Position numbers and translations under genes: made by a program
Source: an uncultured Bacteroidales bacterium
Lineage (GTDB): Bacteria; Bacteroidota; Bacteroidia; Bacteroidales; FEN-979
DNA length: 64,000 nucleotides
Direction of reading: 5' to 3'
Assembly: GCA_903877385.1 (NCBI GenBank)
Contig: CAIRDP010000054.1
Span: forward strand, 219,357-283,356
The notes under the pieces: generated by a model
Told to the model about the DNA's origin: nothing
What the model saw: the letters and a program-made list of their open reading frames with translations, nothing else
Database searches by the model: none
In this document: piece by piece, positions 29,344-38,302 of the stretch
How positions within the stretch are numbered: the first letter of the stretch is position 1
How the letters are laid out: every line of letters begins with the position of its first letter

Positions 29344-30396
29344 TTATTTATTTTTCCCTGCCAGCTGCCCGCAGGCGGCGTCTATGTCTTTCCCCCGGCT
29401 TATACGGATATTGACAACCATGTTTTTCTTCTCAAGAAAACCTGCAAATGCATTCAGTTTCTCAGGTTCTGAACGGTACAGGCCGGTTCCTTCAACTTCA
29501 TTGTATTCCAGAAGATTGACTTTGACCGGGAAATTCCTGCAGAAAACAGCAAGTTCACTTGCATCGGCCAGGGAATCGTTGACATCCCTGAAAAGAATGT
29601 ATTCTATGGTAAATCGTTTCCCGGTTTCTTTATAGTAATACTTCAGCGCGTCCTTAAGCTCTTCAACAGTATGCTTCATGTTAAAGGGGACCAGCCTGTT
29701 CCTTTTTTCATTGAAGGCAGAATGCAGAGAAAGGGCGAACTGGCATTTCAGCCCTTCATCTGCCATCTGACGTATCATTTTAGGAATCCCCAGGCTTGAA
29801 ATGGTTACCCTCTGGGGCGACATTCCCATGCCATCGGCAGACGTTACCATTTCAACGGATTTTTTTACATTTTCATAGTTGAGCAAAGGCTCCCCCATTC
29901 CCATATAAACGATGTTTGACAGGCCGGCATTGCTGATGCTTTGTTTTAATGCCAGTGAATTCAGGCAGGCAGCCTGGTCAAAGATCTCGCCCGGGCTCAG
30001 GTTCCTCTTGAACCCCAGCTGCCCGGTCGCGCAGAAAACACAGCCTAAAGGACATCCCACCTGGGAAGAAACACAGGCTGTAAACCTTCCTCCCGAAGGA
30101 ATGAGCACCCCTTCGACCATGGTATCATCATGGAGCCTGAACCCGATCTTGATGGTACCATCCCTGCTTTCCTGTGTTTTTTCGGGTATCGCTTTATAAA
30201 AAGTAAAATTGCTTTTCAGCAATCCCCGGCAGGTTTTCGGGATATCCGTCATTTCATCGAAGGATGCGCCCTGCTTTTTCCACAGCCAGTCAAAAACCTG
30301 GGCACCCCTGAAAGGCTTTTCTTTATGGACGATAAAAAATGACTTTATTTCTTCGGGTGAAAGATCACGGATGTCGGAAATCAGTTTACCACTCAT
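29344..30396 (-). CDS. rlmN: 23S rRNA (adenine2503-C2)-methyltransferase, radical SAM
   Basis: RlmN methylates C2 of A2503 in 23S rRNA and A37 in some tRNAs. The radical-SAM cluster motif is CPLGCVFCATG (CxxxCxxC). Other family segments are VYMGMGEPLLNYENV, SLHSAFNEKRNRLVP and the methyl-carrying Cys in DIDAACGQL near the C-terminus. ATG giving MSGKLISDIRDL was preferred over a TTG four codons upstream. Its start overlaps the end of the DUF4468 gene by 11 bases, which suggests translational coupling. Confidence 0.96.
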   Translation of the reverse strand: MSGKLISDIRDLSPEEIKSFFIVHKEKPFRGAQVFDWLWKKQGASFDEMTDIPKTCRGLLKSNFTFYKAIPEKTQESRDGTIKIGFRLHDDTMVEGVLIPSGGRFTACVSSQVGCPLGCVFCATGQLGFKRNLSPGEIFDQAACLNSLALKQSISNAGLSNIVYMGMGEPLLNYENVKKSVEMVTSADGMGMSPQRVTISSLGIPKMIRQMADEGLKCQFALSLHSAFNEKRNRLVPFNMKHTVEELKDALKYYYKETGKRFTIEYILFRDVNDSLADASELAVFCRNFPVKVNLLEYNEVEGTGLYRSEPEKLNAFAGFLEKKNMVVNIRISRGKDIDAACGQLAGKNK

Positions 30397-30937
30397 CCTT
30401 CTTGACAACAGTTGGTTTCATTTTTTCTTTCAGGGTCGAAACCAGCCTTTGCATGGTGGTATCAACCTGGTAAAGATAAGAATCCCAATTGGAATTATAT
30501 GCCGGGTCCTCTTTATTCAACCATTTTTCTATAGGGTACCTCGAGGCCATTTTCAGGCTGAAATCTGTAATTGTATAACGGAAACGATTTTCCTTGAACT
30601 CTATTTTAATCGTGTACAGCACAATATTGCCTTCCAGTTTACTCCCCGTTTTCGCATCCCCGTTGAAGATCTTAAGCCTGCCAATCCCTTCAACCTTGCC
30701 GTTCACCCTGTCCTGGACCGAAAAAACCGAGGCCGGGCTCAGGTAATAGTAATTAAACCACTGTATGGCTTTATCATACAGGTAGCCAGGGGTCCCTTCC
30801 TGGGTTACGACATCCTTGTACGTGATCTTCCTGGAATCAGGATCTATTGGCAGACCCGGAGATACAGTTTGCCCGGCTAAAGAAAAAAAACAAGCACAGC
30901 CTGCTATTATGCTGAATGTGAACACCGATAATTTCAT
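30386..30937 (-). CDS. DUF4468-type exported protein
   Basis: The 183-residue protein has a signal peptide (cleavage near SLAGQ). Its body resembles the DUF4468 family: SRKITYKDVVTQEGT, a Trp/Tyr-rich YDKAIQWFNYYY, and YTIKIEFKENRFRYTITDFSL. The family is widespread in Bacteroidetes, is exported and has no known function. The 3' end overlaps the rlmN start by 11 bases. A -7 box is found 40 bases upstream of the ATG. Confidence 0.75.
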   Translation of the reverse strand: MKLSVFTFSIIAGCACFFSLAGQTVSPGLPIDPDSRKITYKDVVTQEGTPGYLYDKAIQWFNYYYLSPASVFSVQDRVNGKVEGIGRLKIFNGDAKTGSKLEGNIVLYTIKIEFKENRFRYTITDFSLKMASRYPIEKWLNKEDPAYNSNWDSYLYQVDTTMQRLVSTLKEKMKPTVVKKDEW

Positions 30938-30976
30938 GTGTATGAGAATTTTAAACCATTCAAAAATTCATTTTCT

Positions 30977-30984
30977 CAAAACTA
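30977..30984 (-). promoter_or_regulatory. Candidate -7 box of the DUF4468-rlmN pair
   Basis: The minus strand reads TAGTTTTG, matching TAnnTTTG, just downstream of the groEL terminator. No -33 match is present at the usual distance. Confidence 0.35.
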
Positions 30985-30996
30985 CAAAAATGGAAA

Positions 30997-31028
30997 TAAA
31001 AAAACCCTGCGCTGGCAGGGTTTTTTTT
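30997..31028 (-). terminator. Intrinsic terminator of groESL (bidirectional shape)
   Basis: AAACCCTGC and GCAGGGTTT form a perfect 9-base stem with the 4-base loop GCTG. A runs lie on the left and T runs on the right, so a U tract follows the hairpin on either strand. It starts 19 bases past the groEL stop. Confidence 0.9.
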
Positions 31029-31046
31029 AACAAAGCATTGTGATTA

Positions 31047-32723
<1,677 letters not shown>

Positions 32724-32742
32724 TCATTAATGCCAATGATGG

Positions 32743-33021
32743 TCAGATAACAGCGACGATGTCCGATTCGCGCATGATAAGATAGTTGCCGCCATCAACT
32801 GTGATTTCAGTTCCGGAATATTTTCCGTAAAGAACAAGATCACCAACTTTAACTGTCATAGGTTCGTCCTTTTTACCGGGGCCAACAGCCACAACGGTGC
32901 CTTTCTGCGGTTTCTCTTTTGCAGTATCAGGGATAATAATCCCGCCTGCAGTTTTTTCTTCTGCCGCGGCTGGCTCAACCAGTACCCGGTCTGCCAGAGG
33001 TTTAATCTTTACTTTTGCCAT
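32743..33021 (-). CDS. groES: 10-kDa co-chaperonin GroES
   Basis: GroES caps the GroEL ring. The 92-residue sequence shows [12 protein letters not shown], the mobile loop [38 protein letters not shown] and the end [12 protein letters not shown]. It is the promoter-proximal gene of the groES-groEL operon. Confidence 0.98.
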   Translation of the reverse strand: MAKVKIKPLADRVLVEPAAAEEKTAGGIIIPDTAKEKPQKGTVVAVGPGKKDEPMTVKVGDLVLYGKYSGTEITVDGGNYLIMRESDIVAVI

Positions 33022-33092
33022 TTTTAAACTATTAAAAGTTAAACATTATGAAATTCACTTGGTTTTTCATCCATTATTGTCAGAAACCATGC

Positions 33093-33122
33093 CAAAATGA
33101 TTAAGAGTATAAATAAGGACAA
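33093..33122 (-). promoter_or_regulatory. Candidate groESL promoter
   Basis: On the minus strand TTG (33122-33120), a 19-base spacer and TCATTTTG (33100-33093, one mismatch to TAnnTTTG) lie about 70 bases before groES. No CIRCE inverted repeat was found here, so HrcA control is not indicated. Confidence 0.4.
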
Positions 33123-33191
33123 TTTTTCAGCAAATCTGCATTACCTAAAATCCCCTTGTCATATTTTCTGACATTCTGACATTATAAGGAT

Positions 33192-33224
33192 AAAAAAAGC
33201 TGTTCCATATGTTATGAAACAGCT
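33192..33224 (-). terminator. Intrinsic terminator after secG
   Basis: On the minus strand AGCTGTT and AACAGCT pair across a loop region, with a further 3-base pairing after one mismatch, and are followed directly by seven T. It lies about 35 bases past the secG stop. Confidence 0.8.
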
Positions 33225-33258
33225 ATGCTTTATTCCGATGTTAAAAACAGGAAACTCC

Positions 33259-33597
33259 TTATTTTTTCTTTGCTGCGGGATTTGGCTGGAAGTCCTTGAT
33301 AGGGGTTGTTTTTGACTGGTCGATCTGCTTTTTGATCTCGCTTTCCTGGACCGGGGTGGTACCCTGGTTTTTAGGAATTGAAAAGATGGAGAACAGGCTT
33401 AAAACCAGTAAAACAATTGCAAGGGTCCATGTCATCTTTTCAAGAAAATCAGCTGTTTTCCTTACACCCATATACTGGTTCGAAGATGCGAAATTTGAAG
33501 CAAGGCCGCCGCCCTTTGAATTCTGGACCAGCACAACCAGCACCATCAGAGCCGATGCGATAAGAATAAGTACTGAAACAACGATGTAAACGCCCAT
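33259..33597 (-). CDS. secG: Preprotein translocase subunit SecG
   Basis: SecG is the small two-helix subunit of the SecYEG channel. The 112-residue sequence has helix 1 (VVSVLILIASALMVLVVLVQN), the conserved cytosolic loop NSKGGGLASNFASSNQYMGVRKTADFLEK, and helix 2 (WTLAIVLLVLSLFSIF). A Lys/Pro-rich tail follows. It is the last gene of the minus-strand set activator - lptE - TPR protein - secG and is followed by a terminator. Confidence 0.95.
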   Translation of the reverse strand: MGVYIVVSVLILIASALMVLVVLVQNSKGGGLASNFASSNQYMGVRKTADFLEKMTWTLAIVLLVLSLFSIFSIPKNQGTTPVQESEIKKQIDQSKTTPIKDFQPNPAAKKK

Positions 33598-33634
33598 AAT
33601 TTGTATTTTGTATGATTATTTTATGCTCTCCGGA

Positions 33635-34708
33635 TTAACCGCCGGCTTCTCTGGCCTGGCTGGTATTTCCTTTAAGATTTTCAATTTGGGCCGCAAAGTA
33701 ACGACTTTTTTCGGAGAATCGCAAGGATAATTTCTCATAAATGTGGATCGCTTTCGGCAAATTACCCTGTTTTGCATATAATTGTGCAAGGGTCTCACTC
33801 ACAATGTCCTCTTCATCCAGGTTGGATCTTTGCGAGCTTGAGGTCGGGTTGAAGAACTCTTTCTTAGGCCTGGATATCTGGGGTTCCTCTTTAATAAATT
33901 TTTCTATCAATTCATCTTTTGACCTGATGAATTCCGCCGCTGGTCTCAGAACAGGCTCTCCCTTTTCAGGTTCTTTCCAGTGTATATCCGGCTCGGGTTT
34001 GGGCTCTTTCCCTTTCCTTTCCTCATTGATTTCGGCCAGCCTTTTCCTCACAATTGTAAGCAGGTCGTCCTGGGTCAGCTTTTCAAGTGAAGCTTCGGAT
34101 TTCCTGTTTACCAAAGGCAGGATGACGGCAGGATGCACAGTTTCCTGTTCCGTTGCAGCCGCCTGGGTGGGAGATGCAAGTGCCAGCTCTTCAGAACTTA
34201 TCAGGGATTCTTCGATATAGTTTTCCTGCCTGGCTTCTGTTCCCTGGAACGTTAAGGGGGGCTTGATCTCAAGGTTGTGCAGTGCAGGAGTTTCATCGGC
34301 AACAGGAGGATGAACCTGGCCGGGGATGACATCAGGACCAGCGGTATAGGGTATAACCTCAGGCACAATTGAGGTTGTGGCAACAGCAGGAAGCAGTTCG
34401 GGAATATTTACAGCAGCCACAGCCTCAGCCGGGGTTTCTGTGCTTGCAACAACAGGAGCGGCTGCAGTTTGCTGCATTTTTCCTTCAAGAAGCTCCTTTA
34501 ACTTTTTACGGTCGCCGGCATAAGCAACCGCTTTCTTTAATTGCGCCTGGTATGAGGAATGGTTTTGCTTAAGCAGGTTAACTGTCAGAAGTACCTGGGC
34601 GGTCTGGCAATAAGGATATTGCTTAAGAATAGCCTCCAGCTCCGTAATGCTGCCTTCGCCAAGAGACCGGGGATCTTTAACCAGTTCCGAAAATTGCTGG
34701 CGGTTCAT
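33635..34708 (-). CDS. TPR-containing protein of unknown function
   Basis: The 357-residue soluble protein has an N-terminal helical region (ITELEAILKQYPYCQTAQVLL). A long Ala/Pro/Thr-rich low-complexity middle follows (about 85-210), then a helical DDLLTIVRKRLAEIN segment. A C-terminal TPR-like pair is seen at about 300-345 (SETLAQLYAKQGNLPKAIHIYEKLSLRFSEKS). No signal peptide is visible. It sits between lptE (27 bases) and secG (37 bases), an envelope context, but no family name is recognised. The TPR suggests an adaptor role. Confidence 0.75.
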   Translation of the reverse strand: MNRQQFSELVKDPRSLGEGSITELEAILKQYPYCQTAQVLLTVNLLKQNHSSYQAQLKKAVAYAGDRKKLKELLEGKMQQTAAAPVVASTETPAEAVAAVNIPELLPAVATTSIVPEVIPYTAGPDVIPGQVHPPVADETPALHNLEIKPPLTFQGTEARQENYIEESLISSEELALASPTQAAATEQETVHPAVILPLVNRKSEASLEKLTQDDLLTIVRKRLAEINEERKGKEPKPEPDIHWKEPEKGEPVLRPAAEFIRSKDELIEKFIKEEPQISRPKKEFFNPTSSSQRSNLDEEDIVSETLAQLYAKQGNLPKAIHIYEKLSLRFSEKSRYFAAQIENLKGNTSQAREAGG

Positions 34709-34735
34709 ACTACAAATATAAGACTGAATTCCTAA

Positions 34736-35284
34736 TTACCAGTTGACGACCGTTTTATTGAAGATATCCTGCACAAGCTGGTCGGTAATCGTTGCAATGA
34801 GCCTGTCCTGTACAGTATTTAAATCGGCGACAGGATAATCCTGGTACCTCGAGAATGTTTGTTCGACATTTTGTTTTGTATTCTTCCTGTTGATAAACTT
34901 GATGTTCACAGTAATAGTAAGGCGGTTCATTGCGGCCGTTTCATTCCCCTGGATTGCGACAGGCGTCACGGCATACCCGGTGATGTTTCCTGCAACTTCC
35001 AGATCCCCGCCCCGGTCTACAACGTGAAGGCTGGTTTGTGAGGTATAATAATCCTTCAGTGCATCGGTAAGGGTCCTGGTCAATGTAGGGACCACCGTCG
35101 ACGCGCTGTTTGTCATGTAAGGGATGGTCACGGTTTTCACATCGGGCGAGATGGATGCCCCCGTGAAGGAGTAGCTGACCTTGCACGAAACCAGGGGTAG
35201 CATGACCATCGCAAGCGTAAGAAAAAGAAAAGAAACCCGGATAAACAAGTCCGTTTTAAATAATATTGTTTTCTGCTCCTTCAT
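34736..35284 (-). CDS. lptE: LptE-like LPS-assembly lipoprotein
   Basis: LptE plugs the LptD barrel and helps insert LPS in the outer membrane. The 182-residue protein has a lipoprotein signal with Cys34 (LPLVSCKVSYSF). The body has the Bacteroidetes LptE-like pattern: SISPDVKTVTIPYMTN, LTRTLTDALKDYYTSQTSL, GDLEVAGNITGYAVTPV and a C-terminal helix with IATITDQLVQDIFNK. It starts 21 bases after the sigma-54 activator gene. LptD itself is not in the window. Confidence 0.85.
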   Translation of the reverse strand: MKEQKTILFKTDLFIRVSFLFLTLAMVMLPLVSCKVSYSFTGASISPDVKTVTIPYMTNSASTVVPTLTRTLTDALKDYYTSQTSLHVVDRGGDLEVAGNITGYAVTPVAIQGNETAAMNRLTITVNIKFINRKNTKQNVEQTFSRYQDYPVADLNTVQDRLIATITDQLVQDIFNKTVVNW

Positions 35285-35305
35285 GCTTCCCGAAACCTTA
35301 GCTGT

Positions 35306-36535
35306 TTATTCAAGATTATAATCCTTTATCTTCCTGTATAATGTTCTTTCAGAAATCCCCAATTCCCGGGCAGCTTCTTTTCTTCTGCCCTTATATTTTT
35401 CAAGTGCCCGTTTAATGTAATCCTTTTCCTTCTTTTCAAGCGAAAGGGATTCCTCAACCTCTTCAGGGTCCTGCACTGTTTCAGTCACAGGCATTGAATT
35501 GTCGGCATTGTGCACAATAATAGGACGAGCCTGCTCTTTAACTTCCCCGAAATCCTGGTAAAGCTTCTTGATAAGCTGGTAATTTTCAGACTGGGAATTG
35601 CCAATGAGCTGTTCATTCTGAAGAAGGTTCATAACAAGCTGTTTCAGATCGTTCATGTCCTTTTTCATGTCGAAAAGAACCTTGTAAAGCAGTTCCCTTT
35701 CCGAAAAATTTGAAGCATCCTGGCCTTTGTAAAGAACCGGCAGGTCGCTAGAATGTGCCAGGGGCATGTATTTGGTAAGGGTAGGGGCATCTATTACCCG
35801 GGTCTTTTCAATGATAGAAATCTGTTCGGCAAGGTTCTTCAGCTGCCTGATATTTCCGGGCCAGCGGTAAGCGATCAGTATCTTCTGGGCATCTTCATCC
35901 AGTGAGATTGGAGGCATGCGGTATTTATCTGCCGCATCGGCGGCAAACTTCCTGAAAAGGAGGTAGATGTCATCCTGCCTGTCCCTGAGAGCCGGCACGA
36001 AAATAGGCACGGTATTCAGCCTGTAATAAAGGTCCTGCCTGAATTTCCCCTGTCCAACAGCATCAGGAATGTTCACATTCGTTGCAGCGACCACCCTGGC
36101 GTTTGTTTTCAGCACTTTTGAAGAACCAACGCGGATGAACTCCCCGCTTTCGAGCACCCTGAGCAGGCGGACCTGCGTTCCCAGCGGCAACTCGGCAACT
36201 TCATCCAGGAAGATGGTTCCGCCGTTGACCACTTCAAAATAGCCTTTACGGGCTTCGTGAGCGCCGGTAAAAGATCCTTTTTCATGCCCGAAAAGTTCGG
36301 AATCGATTGTGCCTTCGGGAATAGCGCCGCAGTTCACCGCAATATAAGATCCATGTTTGCGCGCGCTGAGCTGATGGATGATCTTCGGAAAGAATTCCTT
36401 TCCTGTTCCGCTTTCACCCGAGATCAATACGGTAATATCCGTTGCAGCAACCTGGCGTGCTATATCAATAGCCCTGTCGAGCAGCGGGGAATTCCCGATG
36501 ATGCCGAACCTTTGCTTGATCATTTGAACATCCAT
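35306..36535 (-). CDS. Sigma-54-dependent transcriptional activator without receiver domain
   Basis: The 409-residue protein starts directly with the AAA+ domain. Walker A GESGTGKE is at 40-47, Walker B GGTIFLDEVAEL follows, and the arginine-finger region is in VAATNVNIPDAV. The sigma-54 contact loop reads GSFTGA (87-92) rather than GAFTGA. A Fis-type HTH closes the protein (RRKEAARELGISERTLYRKIKDY). It lacks an N-terminal sensory domain, so it may be constitutively active or controlled by a partner. It is the first gene of the lptE-TPR-secG run. Confidence 0.93.
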   Translation of the reverse strand: MDVQMIKQRFGIIGNSPLLDRAIDIARQVAATDITVLISGESGTGKEFFPKIIHQLSARKHGSYIAVNCGAIPEGTIDSELFGHEKGSFTGAHEARKGYFEVVNGGTIFLDEVAELPLGTQVRLLRVLESGEFIRVGSSKVLKTNARVVAATNVNIPDAVGQGKFRQDLYYRLNTVPIFVPALRDRQDDIYLLFRKFAADAADKYRMPPISLDEDAQKILIAYRWPGNIRQLKNLAEQISIIEKTRVIDAPTLTKYMPLAHSSDLPVLYKGQDASNFSERELLYKVLFDMKKDMNDLKQLVMNLLQNEQLIGNSQSENYQLIKKLYQDFGEVKEQARPIIVHNADNSMPVTETVQDPEEVEESLSLEKKEKDYIKRALEKYKGRRKEAARELGISERTLYRKIKDYNLE

Positions 36536-36577
36536 AATCCTGATCCGTGAATCGTTATCTGTTAACTCTTAATGTGT

Positions 36578-36620
36578 ATCCCTCATCCCGCATCGGCGCG
36601 AAGCGCCTTTATCCCGCATC
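36578..36620. repeat. ATCCCGCATC direct repeats around a small hairpin
   Basis: The gap between the nucleotide-sugar dehydrogenase and the activator contains ATCCCTCATCCCGCATC, the hairpin GGCGC-GAA-GCGCC (36595-36607), then TTTATCCCGCATCC. The direct and inverted elements suggest a small repeat. No T run follows on the minus strand, so it is not a normal terminator. Confidence 0.4.
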
Positions 36621-38270
36621 CTACTTCCTCACTTCCCTCTTCAGCCTTGCCAGATGTCCCCTTCCCAGGGCCTTAACCTCGCAACCCAGCTCAAAGTAAC
36701 GGCGTATCCTGTCATCATCCAGTATACCAAAAGCATCCACCACCGCAATAGGCCCTCCTGCCCATTTCACTATATCATCAGGATCAAGGTGAAGATACTG
36801 GGTATGAGGCACTGCAAGAATGAATGCATCAACCCCCTTCAGTGCTTTTTTAAGGTCTTTTGAGACCACCGAGTTCTTCAGCCCTTCCTGGTTGCGGAAG
36901 AACCTCTTCCATGAACTTCCGGGCGAAGGGTATGTATCCTGCTCTTCCAGCTCGTACCAGTGTTCAACATAGGGATCATGAACTTTAATATCGGCGCTCA
37001 TCTCGGTGAGCTTGCGCACAACCATTTCACTCCCGCTGTACCTGGTATCGCCAACATCCTGCCGGTAAGAAGCGCCGCAAAGGAGCACCTGCGATCCCGC
37101 GATATAACGGCCCATGTTACGGAGGGCATCACGCGTAAGCTCAGCCACATGCAAAGCACGGGTATCATTGATGTCAATTGCCGCAGGAGTAATCCTGAAA
37201 AGCTTGTCACCATCCTCAAAACCCAGGATATGCTTGTAGGCCCAGTATCCCAGCCCCCCGTCCTTCGGAAGACAATAGCCTCCTACCCCGGGGCCGGGGA
37301 AAATGATATTGCTGTGGGTGGGCCTCATCTTGATCGCCTTGACTACCTTGATCAGGTCCACTCCGTTACGTTCAGCGAAAAGGCTCCATTCATGCAGATA
37401 GGCAAGAATTGTGGCCCGGTAGGAATTCTCAACTATTTTAGTGGTTTCCGATTCAATCGGCCGATCCATCACGGTGAGGGGAAAATCCTTTGTATTCAGG
37501 ACTTCGTGCAGGAATTTCTCAACCCGCTTGCGGGCCACTTCTTCGCAGCCTGAACAAACCCTCCAGTAGTCCCTCACCGATGCCACATAATTTTTGCCCG
37601 GTGTCACACGTTCAAAACTATGAGCCAAGAGCGGAGTATCTTTTATTCCACGTTTCTGGAATTCCTGCTTCAGTATCGGCCAGGCTACGAATTCGGTAGT
37701 GCCCGGGGCAACGGTGGTTTCAATAAGGACCAGGCAGCCAGGGTTAATCTTGTCCCCTATAGTTCTCATCGTATCCTCCAGCGCAGCCATATCCGTTTCA
37801 CCGCTCCGCATATTGCCCAGCTCCTTCTTTACGAAATCACACTGTACGTCAACCACAACGCAGTTTGCAAACCTCAGGCACTCATTGTTAAAAGTCGCAA
37901 CCAGTGTTTTGTTTTTATTGACACAGCGGTCAATGATGATATCAACTTCGGGATCTTCGGCCTTGACCGGCGACAGGCCCTTGTTCATCTTTGCAATCTT
38001 CCAGAAGCTTCTCTGGCTCGGCAGGTCGCATCCGATAACGAATTTACTGCATTTGCCCTTCTTGTCTTTTGTATCTGCCACGGTTGCAGCCATCACGGAC
38101 CCGACAAAACCTATGCCCATGACAACGACAATCTCTTTCTTTTCCTTCCTGGCTTTTCCCACAAGTTGTTCCAGTCTCAGGAACTCTTTTTTGTAGTCCT
38201 TCTTCAAAGGAAGAGCAAATTTTTCACCGGTTGGGCTTACCGAATAATTCAGGTTCTCTTTTGTTGCCAA
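36621..38270 (-). CDS. Nucleotide-sugar dehydrogenase (UDP-glucose/GDP-mannose DH family), long form
   Basis: The enzyme family oxidises nucleotide sugars to uronic acids with NAD. The Rossmann motif VVVMGIGFVGSVMA is at about 48-61, and the catalytic Cys333 is in GPGVGGYCLPKDGG. The Lys-Asn pair is in TTKIVENSYRA and the C-terminal domain starts at LLCGASYRQDVGDTRYS. At 549 residues it is over 100 longer than usual, with an extra 45-residue N-terminus and an insertion near 430-470 (TYPSPGSSWKRFF). The start appears to be TTG, the only upstream choice retaining the Rossmann fold. The substrate is uncertain. Confidence 0.85.
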   Translation of the reverse strand: MATKENLNYSVSPTGEKFALPLKKDYKKEFLRLEQLVGKARKEKKEIVVVMGIGFVGSVMAATVADTKDKKGKCSKFVIGCDLPSQRSFWKIAKMNKGLSPVKAEDPEVDIIIDRCVNKNKTLVATFNNECLRFANCVVVDVQCDFVKKELGNMRSGETDMAALEDTMRTIGDKINPGCLVLIETTVAPGTTEFVAWPILKQEFQKRGIKDTPLLAHSFERVTPGKNYVASVRDYWRVCSGCEEVARKRVEKFLHEVLNTKDFPLTVMDRPIESETTKIVENSYRATILAYLHEWSLFAERNGVDLIKVVKAIKMRPTHSNIIFPGPGVGGYCLPKDGGLGYWAYKHILGFEDGDKLFRITPAAIDINDTRALHVAELTRDALRNMGRYIAGSQVLLCGASYRQDVGDTRYSGSEMVVRKLTEMSADIKVHDPYVEHWYELEEQDTYPSPGSSWKRFFRNQEGLKNSVVSKDLKKALKGVDAFILAVPHTQYLHLDPDDIVKWAGGPIAVVDAFGILDDDRIRRYFELGCEVKALGRGHLARLKREVRK

Positions 38271-38302
38271 AGCTTTGATTTTAATGGTTCCGTTAAGAAG
38301 AT

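Noticed and set aside
33022..33258. CIRCE element for HrcA control of groESL
   Set aside because: No TTAGCACTC-N9-GAGTGCTAA-like repeat was found. The only hairpin belongs to the secG terminator.
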